64,000 bases of DNA from Streptomyces vietnamensis (GCF_000830005.1 NZ_CP010407.1:4461001-4525000), one strand, 5' to 3'; counted from the stretch's first letter, positions 28,341 through 36,317 are shown. Numbers and translations: made by a program. The notes: a model not told the origin generated them from the sequence alone.

Positions 28341-28778
28341 TCAGAGCGATGCCCCGGCTCCGAGGCTTCCGGCGCTGACGGCTCCCCGCAGGACGTGGGC
28401 GATCTCCTCGGGCCTGAGGTCGATGCCGTCGAGGCCCTCCACGGTCAGCGGGATCTCCTCCAGGGCGTATTCGCCGCGTCCTTCGGCGCTGTACTCGGGG
28501 CCGGTGCGGTCCTCGAAGGACCAGGTCGCGATGCGGGCGAGGTAGAAGAGCTGGCGCTCGTCGTCGGACTCCAGCGTGTGGAGAAGGCGGACGATGTCGG
28601 CCTTCCCCGCGATCTCCTCGTGGATCTCCCGGTGGAGGGCGGCCTCGCGGGACTCGTCGCCGGGTTCGACGCCGCCGCCGGGCAGGACCCAGTACTCGGG
28701 GATGCCGGGCCGGGTGCGGCGGATGACCAGCATCGTGTCGTCGGCGGTGATGAGGACGGCGCGGACTCGTTCGATCAT
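28341..28778 (-). CDS. NUDIX hydrolase
   Basis: 145 residues. Nudix proteins cleave nucleoside diphosphates linked to another group X. The Nudix box starts at the G of GGGVEPGDESREAALHREI near residue 34 and has the G-x5-E-x7-R-E-x2-E-E spacing; the glycine after EE is an alanine here (EEIAG), a mild deviation. The N-terminus IERVRAVLITADDTMLVIRR is the usual first strand. Substrate cannot be predicted. It lies inside the tRNA-Lys island, between the unknown gene at 27684 and the broken SDR gene, all on the minus strand. Confidence 0.88.
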   Translation of the reverse strand: MIERVRAVLITADDTMLVIRRTRPGIPEYWVLPGGGVEPGDESREAALHREIHEEIAGKADIVRLLHTLESDDERQLFYLARIATWSFEDRTGPEYSAEGRGEYALEEIPLTVEGLDGIDLRPEEIAHVLRGAVSAGSLGAGASL

Positions 28779-28808
28779 TTCGGTTCGTCTCCTTACTTGT
28801 TGACGGTC

Positions 28809-28949
28809 TCAGTGCAGCAGCCAGCCGCCGTCGACGTGGACGGAATGCCCCGTGATGAACGAGGCGGAGGGGCCTACGAGGAACGCCACCAGGGCCGCGG
28901 CGTCCTCGGGCCGGCCACGGCGCGGGACGCACTGGCGCTTGATCCGGTC
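28809..28949 (-). pseudogene. C-terminal fragment of a short-chain dehydrogenase (SDR)
   Basis: The last 45 or so codons of an SDR oxidoreductase: [19 protein letters not shown] (the loop before the last helix) and [16 protein letters not shown], matching the G-x-x-x-x-V-D-G-G end of the family. Upstream of about 28949 the homology stops abruptly and the sequence becomes the antisense of the next plus-strand fragment. The Rossmann fold and catalytic Y-x3-K are absent, so it is non-functional. Confidence 0.8.
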
Positions 28950-28968
28950 CTCCGGCCGCGCACGGTGG

Positions 28969-29523
28969 ATGGCCCAGGACGAAGGCGACACCCCCGAACT
29001 GCGCGGACTCGCCCAGCGCTACTACGCCCACGCCTTCCGCCTGGCCGCCGAAGCCGGCGACCCGGAACTGTCCGCGACGGCCCTCCGTGGCCTCGCCGTG
29101 CAGTGCGTCGACCTCGGCTACCGGGCCGAGGCCGTCCAGCTCGGCGAAGCCTGCGTGGACCACGGCCGCCACCTCGACAATCCGCGCGCCGTTGCCTACT
29201 ACGAGGCCACCCTCGCCAACGCCGCCGCCCAGGACGACGACCGCCGCATGGCCACCAAGCACCTCGCCCTCGACATCCACGGCCTCGACCGCCGCCGTAC
29301 CCGCGCCATCGTCCTCGCCGACCTCGGCGGCGTCCGCCTCCGCCAAGGCGACGTCGACGGCACCCTGGCCACCTGGCGCGACTTCCTCGACTGCGCCGAC
29401 GGCATCCGCTGGGTCAAGGTCCAGGCCGCCTTGCAGGACATGCGCGTCCGCCTGCGCCGGTACAGCGGAGTCCCAGAGGCGCAGGAGCTTCGCATGCTGG
29501 CCGCTGAGGTCGAGACCTATTGA
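28969..29523 (+). pseudogene. C-terminal TPR fragment of an XRE-type regulator
   Basis: About 184 codons with TPR-like helices ([55 protein letters not shown]) resembling the C-terminal sensory part of Streptomyces XRE/Tat-signal type regulators. No DNA-binding domain precedes it; the frame runs back over the SDR fragment only by chance. The passage RRMATKHLALDIHGLDRRRT seems to join two repeats without the helices I expect between them, suggesting an internal deletion too. Probably a relic rather than an expressed protein. Confidence 0.65.
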
Positions 29524-29867
29524 TTCGGCTTTCTGTCTACCTCTCCAGGCGCACTGTGGCCATCAGGGAATGAGAGGGTTCCTTTCGCGCCGGTCTGCGT
29601 AGTTGGTTGTCGGCCATTGGCTATCGACTTCTGGCCGGTTATATACCGGTCCGCATTTCGTGTCACTACTGATGTCACGTTTTGCTGGGGAGAGATTGCT
29701 TCCTTCTAGGTCAAGCGTGGCGCGAACATGCCTGTCCTGGATGGACCCCCCAGAATCACGCCGAACCTCAAGCAAACCTCAGAGTTGCCGGCAAGCAGTA
29801 GAAAGCGGCCCGCGTGATCATTAGGTTCTTCGCAGCGCCCCAAAATGGGGTGCACGGGGAGGGGAAA
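29524..29867. other. AT-richer non-coding region before the secreted-protein gene
   Basis: No gene seen. Base composition is visibly lower in GC than the surroundings. It contains an imperfect palindrome CCGGT-TATAT-ACCGG at about 29635-29649, and GGGGAGGGG just before ATG 29868. Confidence 0.5.
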
Positions 29868-30518
29868 ATGATCGAATCTCGCTTAAAGCTCAGCGCAATT
29901 GCCGTTCCTGCATTCACGTTGGCTCTGGTTGCCGCCCTCACAGGCTCCGCGTCCGCGGCACCCGTGGAGGACTCCACTCCTGCCCCCAGCTATGAACTGG
30001 GGGAAACCTTCGTGCTGAACGCTTCCGACGACCCGCTCGCCCAGCTGCCCGACGCCACCGACGACACAGGCTCGGCACATCGCTGCGACAACCCCTACCG
30101 GGAGTGGCGCTCGATTGTCTCCAGCACCAGCTACTTCGTGCCCTCCCTGCTGCCGGGCACCTCGTTCAAGGACGGTCCAGGTGGCAAAATGATCGTCAGT
30201 GTCACCAAGGCGGGCTCTGTGAAGGCGGAGATCACCGCAGGTGGAGAAGCAGAACTGAGTGCCGTGGTCGCATCGGCCAAGGCGACGATCAACACGACGA
30301 TCGGCGCAGAGTTCACCTACACCATCGGCCACACCTATCAGCAGGATGTCTCTCCCCGGAAGTACGGGCACTTGCAGTACGGTTCCTACGGCTTCAAGGT
30401 CGTCTGGGGCAAGTACAGGACGAGCGCGGACCGTTGCGGCAAGACTCTCGTCAAGAGCTGGACGGCGAAGCTCCCGACGAGGGAGACCGGATGGAAGTAC
30501 TGGGAGACTCCCTCATGA
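29868..30518 (+). CDS. Secreted protein of the island, TTA-containing
   Basis: 216 residues. ATG 29868 follows GGGGAGGGG closely. Signal peptide: ESRLKLSAIAVP, a hydrophobic core (FTLALVAALTG) and an ASA cleavage site near residue 31. The mature part has cysteines in HRCDNPY and DRCGKT (a likely disulfide) and, between about residues 95 and 150, an S/T-rich alternating polar/hydrophobic stretch (GSVKAEITAGGEAEL, ASAKATINTTIGAEF) that resembles the strands of beta-pore-forming proteins, although this is only a pattern. Codon 6 is TTA (29883-29885), a leucine codon rare in Streptomyces genes and dependent on bldA tRNA. Its last bases overlap the start of the lipoprotein gene (ATGA), so the two are coupled. 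Confidence 0.75.
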   Translation: MIESRLKLSAIAVPAFTLALVAALTGSASAAPVEDSTPAPSYELGETFVLNASDDPLAQLPDATDDTGSAHRCDNPYREWRSIVSSTSYFVPSLLPGTSFKDGPGGKMIVSVTKAGSVKAEITAGGEAELSAVVASAKATINTTIGAEFTYTIGHTYQQDVSPRKYGHLQYGSYGFKVVWGKYRTSADRCGKTLVKSWTAKLPTRETGWKYWETPS

Positions 30519-30994
30519 CAGGCCCACAGCGCACAGCCGGCGTGCTCATCTGTCTTTTGGCGGCCGGCTTGACCGGCTGTACGTCGCAACCCGACCCTGA
30601 GCCGACTCCGCCCGTACACACCAGCTCCCCGAATACTGCAGCTTCCACGAGCAGCGTGGGCGAGGCCCAGGTGCGCTTGGCGCTCGGAGACGGCTCAACT
30701 GATGACGATCCGGCCTTTGTCGCCATGGGGTTCGAGCGGCTGGCCGAAGGGGCGCATACCCAGACCGTCCTCGACCGCGGCAAGGGCTACGCCCTCCAGG
30801 TCGTCTGCGTCGGCACCACAAGCGTAAAGATCACAGGAACTGGCCTGAAGCCCTCCAGCGCCGCGTGCGACGGCACGATCGTCAGCCAGAGAATCACCAA
30901 CGCGCCGGCGGACTTCACCCTCAACGTCCGCGCGACAGGCGGGGGGAACCCCAGTGGGTCGATCGGCTGGCGGCTGAACCGCCTCAGCAACTGA
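30515..30994 (+). CDS. Lipoprotein coupled to the secreted protein
   Basis: 159 residues from ATG 30515; this start overlaps the upstream stop (ATGA) and has GGGAGA 7 bases before it. Lipobox LTGC at residues 19-22, then a proline/serine/threonine linker and a beta-rich domain with two cysteines (VVCVGTTSVKITG and SSAACDGTIVSQR), probably bridged. The strand pattern resembles small immunoglobulin-like lipoprotein domains; no family is recognised. Since it is translated together with a secreted protein, it may anchor, receive or neutralise it. This is inference. Confidence 0.75.
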   Translation: MTGPQRTAGVLICLLAAGLTGCTSQPDPEPTPPVHTSSPNTAASTSSVGEAQVRLALGDGSTDDDPAFVAMGFERLAEGAHTQTVLDRGKGYALQVVCVGTTSVKITGTGLKPSSAACDGTIVSQRITNAPADFTLNVRATGGGNPSGSIGWRLNRLSN

Positions 30995-31071
30995 AACGCC
31001 CCTGGTGAGGGAGCTGCTTGCCGACCGCGCTCCCATGCCTCCAGGCTGCACCACCCATCCGACCCCAGCCA

Positions 31072-31179
31072 GGACTTCTCATCCATTGGTTGTGGGCTCG
31101 AGTCCCACACGGCCTACAGGTGCAGAGGAGCGCCCCGACCGGATCCTTCCGGTCGGGGCGCTTCGGCGTTCGGGGGTTT
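31072..31179 (+). repeat. Direct repeat of tRNA-Lys 3' half and terminator (att-like)
   Basis: Aligns without gaps to 27518-27625 (offset 3554). Over the first 70 bases only four differences are seen, two of them in the anticodon region (the anticodon TTT reads TCT here), so it cannot be a functional tRNA. The homology continues through the terminator hairpin and about 15 bases beyond. Confidence 0.85.
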
Positions 31180-31197
31180 CCGGTCCGGGCGCTGCCG

Positions 31198-31737
31198 CTA
31201 CTCGTTCACGAGTACGGGGACGGAGACGACCGCGGTGGTCGGGGCGCCCTTGAGGTTCTTGGCGGGGACGGTGAAGTCGATGCCGTCGCCGGCGGCACGG
31301 GGGCCGGTGTGGGCCTCGCCGTGGCCGGTCTCGCCCTCCTCCTGGTACTGGAAGGTGCCGGTGCCGAGGAGGCGGCCGGAGGAGTCGTAGTAGGCGGCCC
31401 GCAGTTCCAGCGCCAGGACGTCGCTGATGTCGGAGGTGATGGCGAGGTGGCCGGTGACCGAGGGCTTCGGGGTGAGCGTGAGGCGGGTGAGGCGCACCCG
31501 GTCGGTGAAGGGGCCCTGTTCGATGCGGACTTCACCCTTGGCCGGGGCCGGAGAGAGCGTCGGGGCCGGAGCCGGCGCGGTGCGCGGGGCCGGGAAGGTG
31601 ACCGGTGCCGCGGACGCGGGCGGCTGCTCGGCGGCCCGGTGGTCGTCCTCGGTGCCGCCGCTGCAGCCGGTGAGCGCCACCATGGCGGGGAGGATCAGGC
31701 CGAGCGCGGCGGCCGTGGTGCGGGTGAGCGGGCTCAT
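31198..31737 (-). CDS. Lipoprotein next to alkaline phosphatase
   Basis: 179 residues from ATG 31737, with AGGAG 7 bases upstream. Lipobox LTGC at residues 22-25; then an alanine/proline-rich linker of about 40 residues and a C-terminal beta domain (VRLTRLTLTPKPSVTGHLAI, LALELRAAYYDSSGRLLGTGTF) of the kind seen in DUF4352/FxLYD-type extracellular domains. It lies 69 bases after the alkaline phosphatase stop in the same direction, so the two may be co-transcribed and the lipoprotein could work with the phosphatase at the cell surface. No enzyme motif. Confidence 0.75.
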   Translation of the reverse strand: MSPLTRTTAAALGLILPAMVALTGCSGGTEDDHRAAEQPPASAAPVTFPAPRTAPAPAPTLSPAPAKGEVRIEQGPFTDRVRLTRLTLTPKPSVTGHLAITSDISDVLALELRAAYYDSSGRLLGTGTFQYQEEGETGHGEAHTGPRAAGDGIDFTVPAKNLKGAPTTAVVSVPVLVNE

Positions 31738-31805
31738 CGGCGTACTCCTGGAGGTGTGGGGGCGCGGGGCCGGGGCGTCGTCGCGCCACCGGCCCCGCGC
31801 TGCCG

Positions 31806-33323
31806 TCAGTGGGCCTGGGGGGCCCGGCCGAACAGCGAGCGGTACATCTTGCTGTACAGGTCGGTGTTGTTCTGGCTGACGGCGAAGCGCTTGCCGCCGG
31901 GGCCGTACGCGTACAGCGGGACGTCGGCACCGGTGTGGTTGCCGGACAGGTAGGCCAGCCAGAGGCTGGCCTCGGGGCTGCCGTCCTTCACGTCCGCCGC
32001 GTCGTCCGGGGTGCGGAAGGTGGCCGGGCCGAAGTTCTTCGGGTCGTTCGCGCCGGCGCCGTTGACGATGCCGGAGGAGCGGGCCGGGTCCTTGACGTTG
32101 GCCGAGGAGGAGCGCGACGGCGTGGAGTTGTTCGCCGGGTTGCCCGCGTCGGTGTTGGCCGGCGGGGCGGCCGCCTCGGCGTTGGTGAAGGAGCCCTTCT
32201 CGATGATGTTGAAGCCGGCGCACTCGTGGTCCGCCGTCACGATCACCAGGGTGTGGCCGTCCTTCTTCGCGAAGTCGACCGCGGCCTTGACGGCGTCGTC
32301 GAACGCCTTGACCTCGTCGAGGGTCTGCGCGGCGTCGTTGGCGTGCGAGCGCTTGTCGATCTGGGCGCCCTCGACCTGGAGCAGGAAGCCCTTCCTGGAG
32401 CGGTTGCTGAGCAGGGAGATGGACTTCTGGGTCATCTCCGCCAGCGTCGGCTCCTGCTTCTGCGGCGCGTCGGCCGGCAGCTTCGCCTTGGCGTTCTCGA
32501 CGGTCAGGTTGCCGCGGTTGAACAGGCCGACGACCTTGCCGCGCTTGACGTTCGCCAGGTCGTCCTTGGTGGCGACCCGCTGGGAGGCGGCGGTCTGCGC
32601 GGGCAGCGACGGGTCGCCGAAGCTGCCGAGGACCTGGTAGCCCTGGGCCTGGAGCGCCTTCTGGTCGTCCGGCTCGAAGCGGGCCAGGCCGCCACCGAGG
32701 ATGACGTCGGCGGTGCCGTTGCGGGCGATCTGCTCGGCGATCGGCGTGATCATGGTCTGGTCGGCCGGCTTGTCCTCGAACGTGCCGTCGGCCTTCCTGG
32801 GCAGGCAGGAGGCGTCCGAGTAGACCGGGCCCTGGCAGCCGCGCAGCAGCGCGTGGCTGAACTGGGCGGCCGGGGTCGCGTCGGTGATCTCGGCGGTGGA
32901 GACGTTGCCGGTGGCGAAGCCGGCCTGGTGGGCCTGCTCCATCAGCGTCGCGACGCGCTTCTCGTAGGCGTCGACGCCGAGAGCGGCGTTGTAGGTCTTC
33001 ACGCCGGACGACCAGGCGGTGGCCGAGCTGGCGGAGTCGGTGACCAGCGCGGGCTGGTCGCTGTCCTTCTCGACGGCGTACGTGGAGACGGCGCCGTAGT
33101 TCGGCAGCTTCTCCATGTTCAGCCTGCCGGTGGCGCCGTAGAAGCGCTCGCGACCGGCGGCGACGTGGGAGCGGCTCATGCCGTCGCCGAGCAGGTAGAT
33201 GACGTTGTGTATCTCGTTGTCGTCGCCCCGGTGCTGCGGGGCCGAGTTGGCGACCACGGCCGTACCGGCGGCGAGCGCGCCGGTCGTGGCGAGGACCGTC
33301 AGCATTCTGACGGACATGCGCAT
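31806..33323 (-). CDS. Secreted alkaline phosphatase (PhoA family)
   Basis: 505 residues from ATG 33323, with AGGAG 7 bases upstream. Hydrolyses phosphomonoesters outside the cell with two zinc ions and magnesium. The signal peptide has RMLTVLATTGALAAG and an ANSA cleavage region. Active-site residues: metal aspartate in LLGDGM (46-49), the nucleophile serine in TDSASSATA (Ser97), metal ligands in EGAQIDKRSH, TADHE near 305 and HTGADVP near 460. An insertion with [15 protein letters not shown] between the last motifs is low complexity. Expression under phosphate control (PhoP) would be expected, but I do not see a convincing PHO box; a perfect inverted repeat at 33436-33464 lies upstream. Confidence 0.93.
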   Translation of the reverse strand: MRMSVRMLTVLATTGALAAGTAVVANSAPQHRGDDNEIHNVIYLLGDGMSRSHVAAGRERFYGATGRLNMEKLPNYGAVSTYAVEKDSDQPALVTDSASSATAWSSGVKTYNAALGVDAYEKRVATLMEQAHQAGFATGNVSTAEITDATPAAQFSHALLRGCQGPVYSDASCLPRKADGTFEDKPADQTMITPIAEQIARNGTADVILGGGLARFEPDDQKALQAQGYQVLGSFGDPSLPAQTAASQRVATKDDLANVKRGKVVGLFNRGNLTVENAKAKLPADAPQKQEPTLAEMTQKSISLLSNRSRKGFLLQVEGAQIDKRSHANDAAQTLDEVKAFDDAVKAAVDFAKKDGHTLVIVTADHECAGFNIIEKGSFTNAEAAAPPANTDAGNPANNSTPSRSSSANVKDPARSSGIVNGAGANDPKNFGPATFRTPDDAADVKDGSPEASLWLAYLSGNHTGADVPLYAYGPGGKRFAVSQNNTDLYSKMYRSLFGRAPQAH

Positions 33324-33435
33324 GCGGATGCTCCTAGGGGAGGCTGGGCGCCGCGCACCGGCCTCTTGGCGGGCCGTGCGGCGGGCGCACCCGGACTTGC
33401 CGGGCGCCAGCGACGCTAGGAGCGGGTCGTGAACG

Positions 33436-33464
33436 CTCCTCGATGACAGGGTGTCATCGAGGAG
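33436..33464. promoter_or_regulatory. Perfect 13-bp inverted repeat upstream of the phosphatase gene
   Basis: Arms CTCCTCGATGACA and TGTCATCGAGGAG with a GGG centre. It is 32 bases after the stop of the upstream minus-strand gene and 113 bases before the phosphatase start. It could be a T-less terminator or an operator; GAAC tetramers flank it 33 bases apart. Confidence 0.6.
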
Positions 33465-33495
33465 AACATGCAGGATGCGCTCCCTCGTTGTGCGG

Positions 33496-34089
33496 TCAGT
33501 GGGCTTCCGGGCGGCGGTAGACGCAGACGTTGACGCCCTGGGGGCTGGTGACCGTGGAGGCCAGTTCGAGGGTGCGCAGGGCGCCGTCCGCCGGGAAGAT
33601 CGACTTTCCGCCGCCGAGGAGCACCGGCATGACCATCAGGCGGAGTTCGTCGGCGAGGTCCTCGGCCAGGAGGGTGCGGGCGAGGCTGGGGCTGCCCATG
33701 ACGAGGAGGTCTCCGCCGGGCGTCCCGTGGAGTTCGCGGAGGCGGGCCACGGCCTTGTCGCCGGGGATGAGCGTGGTGTTCCAGCCGAGGTCGGCCTCGC
33801 CGAGGGTGCCGGAGACGACGTACTTCGGGAGGGCGTTCATCCGGTCGGCGAAGGGGTCGCCGGCCCGCTCCGGCCAGGCGGCGGCCATCGTCTGCCAGGT
33901 GCGGCGGCCGAAGAGGAGGGCCTCGGCCTGCGCGGTCGCCTCGTCGAACGCGCCGCCCACGACCTCCGGGTCGAAGAAGGGGTGCGTCCAGCCGCCGTGC
34001 GCGAAGCCGCCGTCGGTGTCCTCCTCGGGACCGCCCGGGGCTTGGACGACGCCGTCGAGGCTGATGAACTCGCTGATGACGATGCGCAT
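33496..34089 (-). CDS. Dihydrofolate-reductase-family protein (RibD C-terminal-like)
   Basis: 197 residues from ATG 34089 (MRIVISEFISLDGVVQAPGG). The RibD-C/DHFR-like fold is shown by SLDGVVQAPGG, the LLFGRRTWQTM motif near residue 60, KYVVSGTLG near 95, and a nucleotide-binding stretch GGDLLVMGSPSLARTLL near 130 with PVLLGGGKSIFP near 160. Members are NADPH-dependent reductases of unknown substrate, common in actinobacteria. Not the essential FolA, which is shorter and different in motif. The frame extends upstream to 34197 but this start is the conserved one. Confidence 0.88.
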   Translation of the reverse strand: MRIVISEFISLDGVVQAPGGPEEDTDGGFAHGGWTHPFFDPEVVGGAFDEATAQAEALLFGRRTWQTMAAAWPERAGDPFADRMNALPKYVVSGTLGEADLGWNTTLIPGDKAVARLRELHGTPGGDLLVMGSPSLARTLLAEDLADELRLMVMPVLLGGGKSIFPADGALRTLELASTVTSPQGVNVCVYRRPEAH

Positions 34090-34328
34090 GGGGTCGTTCC
34101 TGTTCGTCCGGGGCTGCTTCGTGGTGGGGTGCCGTACGGGAGTGAAGACGTGGGGTTCCGTACGGGAGTGAAGACAAGGCTGCCGTCGGAAAGTCATCGC
34201 TTCCCGAGAACTGTCTTCGGCGTTTCGCGGTCCTTCTTCTCGGAACTTCGTTCGTCCGAACGGCTCCGTACGGGGGCGGCGCCGGGGAACGTGGGGAAAC
34301 GTGGACGCGGAGTGTGGAGGTGGGGTCG

Positions 34329-35702
34329 GTGGCGGCGAGCGGTTCCGGTGATCCGGCGGGGGAGGCGCGGCAGCTGGCCCGCTATGCGCTGTTCGCCGTG
34401 GGGGGCGCCTGCGCGGCGCTGCTGACCGCGCTCGGCAGCGGGATGCTGATCCTGCTGAGCGGGGTCGTGGGGCTCGCCGCGACGGCCGCGGGCGTCTGGT
34501 GGTTCCTCGCGCACCGCGGGCCGGTGCGGGTGTTCGGGGCGATCCTCGCCGCGGCCGCGCCCCTCACGACCCTCGGCCTGTACGTCTCCGGGGGCGTCTG
34601 GGTGAACGCCCTCGTCGCCCTCGGCCTGTGGGGCGTCGCGCTGTCCTGCGCGCGGGCCGCGCTGCGGCGCCCGGAGGACGAGCGGAAGGCGCTGATGCGG
34701 GGGGAGAGCGTCCCCCCGCCCCGCCGGCCCGTACTGATCATGAACCCGAAGTCAGGTGGCGGGAAGGTCGCGCGGTTCGGTCTCGTCGAGCGGGCGGAGG
34801 CGCTCGGCGCCCGGGTGATCCTGCTCGACCCGTCGGCCCCGGCCGATGTCGGCGGGCTCGCCCGGAAGGCCGTGGCCGAGGGCGCCGATCTGCTCGGCGT
34901 GGCGGGCGGCGACGGCACCCAGGCGCTGGTGGCCGAGGTCGCCGCCGAGCACGATCTGCCGTTCCTGGTGATCTCGGCCGGCACCCGCAACCACTTCGCG
35001 ATGGACCTGGGCCTCGACCGCACCGACCCCTCCCGCTGCCTCGACGCCCTGACCGACGGCGAGGAGCTCCGGATCGACCTCGGCGACGTCGCCGGGCGGC
35101 CCTTCGTCAACACCGTCTCCTTCGGGGTGTACGCCGATGTCGTCCAGCGCCCCGAGTACCGCGACGACAAGGCCGGCACGGCGCTCGAGGTCCTGCCCGA
35201 CCTGCTCCAGGGCGGTTTCGGCGACCGCCTCGACGCGACCGCCGACGCCACCCCGCTCACCGGGCAGCAGGCGCTCCTCGTCAGCAACAACCCGTACGCG
35301 GCGCCCGATCCGCTCGGTACGGTCGCCGCCCGCAGGACGCGTCTCGACGGGGGCGAGCTCGGGGTCATCGGCATCCGCGTGGACGGCGCCGCCCAGGCCG
35401 CCGAGCTGGCCGTCCTGGGGAACCGGGCGACCGGCCTGAAGGTCCTGACGGCCCGCAGGGTGGAGGTCGGGGGCGCCCCGGGCGCCACTATCTCCGTCGC
35501 CGTGGACGGCGAGGCCCTGACCCTGCCCACGCCCGTCGTCTGCACCCTCCGCCCCCGAGCCCTGCGGGTCCTCGTGCCCCGCGGCCGGCCGGGGTCCCCG
35601 GTGCCCCCGCCGCCCCTCGACTGGCGGCGGCTGACCCGGCTGGCCTTCCCCGAGGAGCCCGCCGCCGGCGACGGAAACCCGTGGGACACCCGTACCTCTT
35701 GA
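34329..35702 (+). CDS. Diacylglycerol-kinase-family lipid kinase with N-terminal membrane domain
   Basis: 457 residues from GTG 34329 (GGAGG 8 bases upstream; a GTG at 34314 overlaps the ribosome site). Residues 15-110 form three or four membrane helices. From about 125 the catalytic domain begins: VLIMNPKSGGGKVARF (phosphate loop) and VAGGDGTQALVA (the GGDGT motif), then the beta-sandwich second lobe. Bacterial members phosphorylate diacylglycerol or related lipids such as polyprenols with ATP. It is followed 29 bases later by a PAP2 phosphatase, so the two form a lipid phosphorylation/dephosphorylation pair. Confidence 0.88.
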   Translation: MAASGSGDPAGEARQLARYALFAVGGACAALLTALGSGMLILLSGVVGLAATAAGVWWFLAHRGPVRVFGAILAAAAPLTTLGLYVSGGVWVNALVALGLWGVALSCARAALRRPEDERKALMRGESVPPPRRPVLIMNPKSGGGKVARFGLVERAEALGARVILLDPSAPADVGGLARKAVAEGADLLGVAGGDGTQALVAEVAAEHDLPFLVISAGTRNHFAMDLGLDRTDPSRCLDALTDGEELRIDLGDVAGRPFVNTVSFGVYADVVQRPEYRDDKAGTALEVLPDLLQGGFGDRLDATADATPLTGQQALLVSNNPYAAPDPLGTVAARRTRLDGGELGVIGIRVDGAAQAAELAVLGNRATGLKVLTARRVEVGGAPGATISVAVDGEALTLPTPVVCTLRPRALRVLVPRGRPGSPVPPPPLDWRRLTRLAFPEEPAAGDGNPWDTRTS

Positions 35703-35731
35703 ACCCCAGTACCCCTGACTAGGAGCGGCGC

Positions 35732-36313
35732 ATGACCGACGACACGAAGACCGGGACCCTCCGGGCGGTCCTGCACGACATCCGGGCCGTCGACGGCGCC
35801 GTCTACGCGGCGGTGGCCGCCACCCCCACGCCCACGCTCGACACGGCGTTCCGCCGGCTCTCCACGGCGGCGAACCACTCCAAGATCTCGTTCACCGTCG
35901 CGGCGGCGCTCGCGCTCGTGCCGGGCCGGCCGCGCCGGGCCGCGCTCGCCGGGGTCGGGGCGATCGCGGTGGCCTCGGCCTCGGCGAACCTGCTCGGCAA
36001 GCGGCTCGTCCGCCGGCCGAGGCCGGACCGGGAGGCGGCCCGGGTGGTGGTGGGCCGTCATGTCCCCATGCCGGCCTCGGCGTCGTTCCCCTCCGGGCAC
36101 ACCGCGTCGGCGGTCGCCTTCGCCACCGCCGTCGGCTCGGTGCTGCCGCCCGCCGCGCTGCCCCTCGCGGCCCTGGCGTGGACCGTGGGCTACTCCCGGG
36201 TCCACACCGGGGTGCACTACCCGGGCGACGTCGCCGCGGGCGCCCTCCTCGGCGTCGCGAGCGCGGGCGTCTCCCTGGCGGTCGGGAGCTGGTGGACCGC
36301 CAGGGAGAAGTGA
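35732..36313 (+). CDS. PAP2-family membrane phosphatase
   Basis: 193 residues. The three PAP2 active-site motifs are all present: KRLVRRPRP near residue 90, PSGHTASA near 118 (with the catalytic-region histidine) and SRVHTGVHYPGDV near 155 (nucleophilic histidine and aspartate). Several membrane helices. Such enzymes remove phosphate from lipid phosphates such as phosphatidic acid or undecaprenyl pyrophosphate. Start ATG 35732 with AGGAG at 35721-35725, 6 bases before it. In operon with the lipid kinase. Confidence 0.92.
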   Translation: MTDDTKTGTLRAVLHDIRAVDGAVYAAVAATPTPTLDTAFRRLSTAANHSKISFTVAAALALVPGRPRRAALAGVGAIAVASASANLLGKRLVRRPRPDREAARVVVGRHVPMPASASFPSGHTASAVAFATAVGSVLPPAALPLAALAWTVGYSRVHTGVHYPGDVAAGALLGVASAGVSLAVGSWWTAREK

Positions 36314-36317
36314 CCGA

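Larger units (their letters stand above)
27518..31179. mobile_element. Remnant integrative island at tRNA-Lys
   Basis: The intact tRNA-Lys is at the left edge, and a copy of its 3' half (anticodon arm onward) plus terminator is at the right edge, in direct orientation 3554 bases away. Between them are an unknown gene, a NUDIX gene, two truncated genes, and a secreted-protein/lipoprotein pair, with a locally lower GC content and a TTA codon. This is the pattern of a site-specific integration into a tRNA 3' end. No integrase, excisionase, transfer or replication gene remains, so the element looks decayed. A simple tRNA duplication with later insertions is the alternative. Confidence 0.7.

Noticed and set aside
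31072..31180. A second functional tRNA-Lys gene
   Set aside because: Only the 3' half is present, the 5' acceptor and D arm are missing and the anticodon region is mutated.
33324..33500. PHO boxes upstream of the alkaline phosphatase
   Set aside because: Only isolated GTTC motifs occur; no run of 11-base direct repeats could be recognised by eye.
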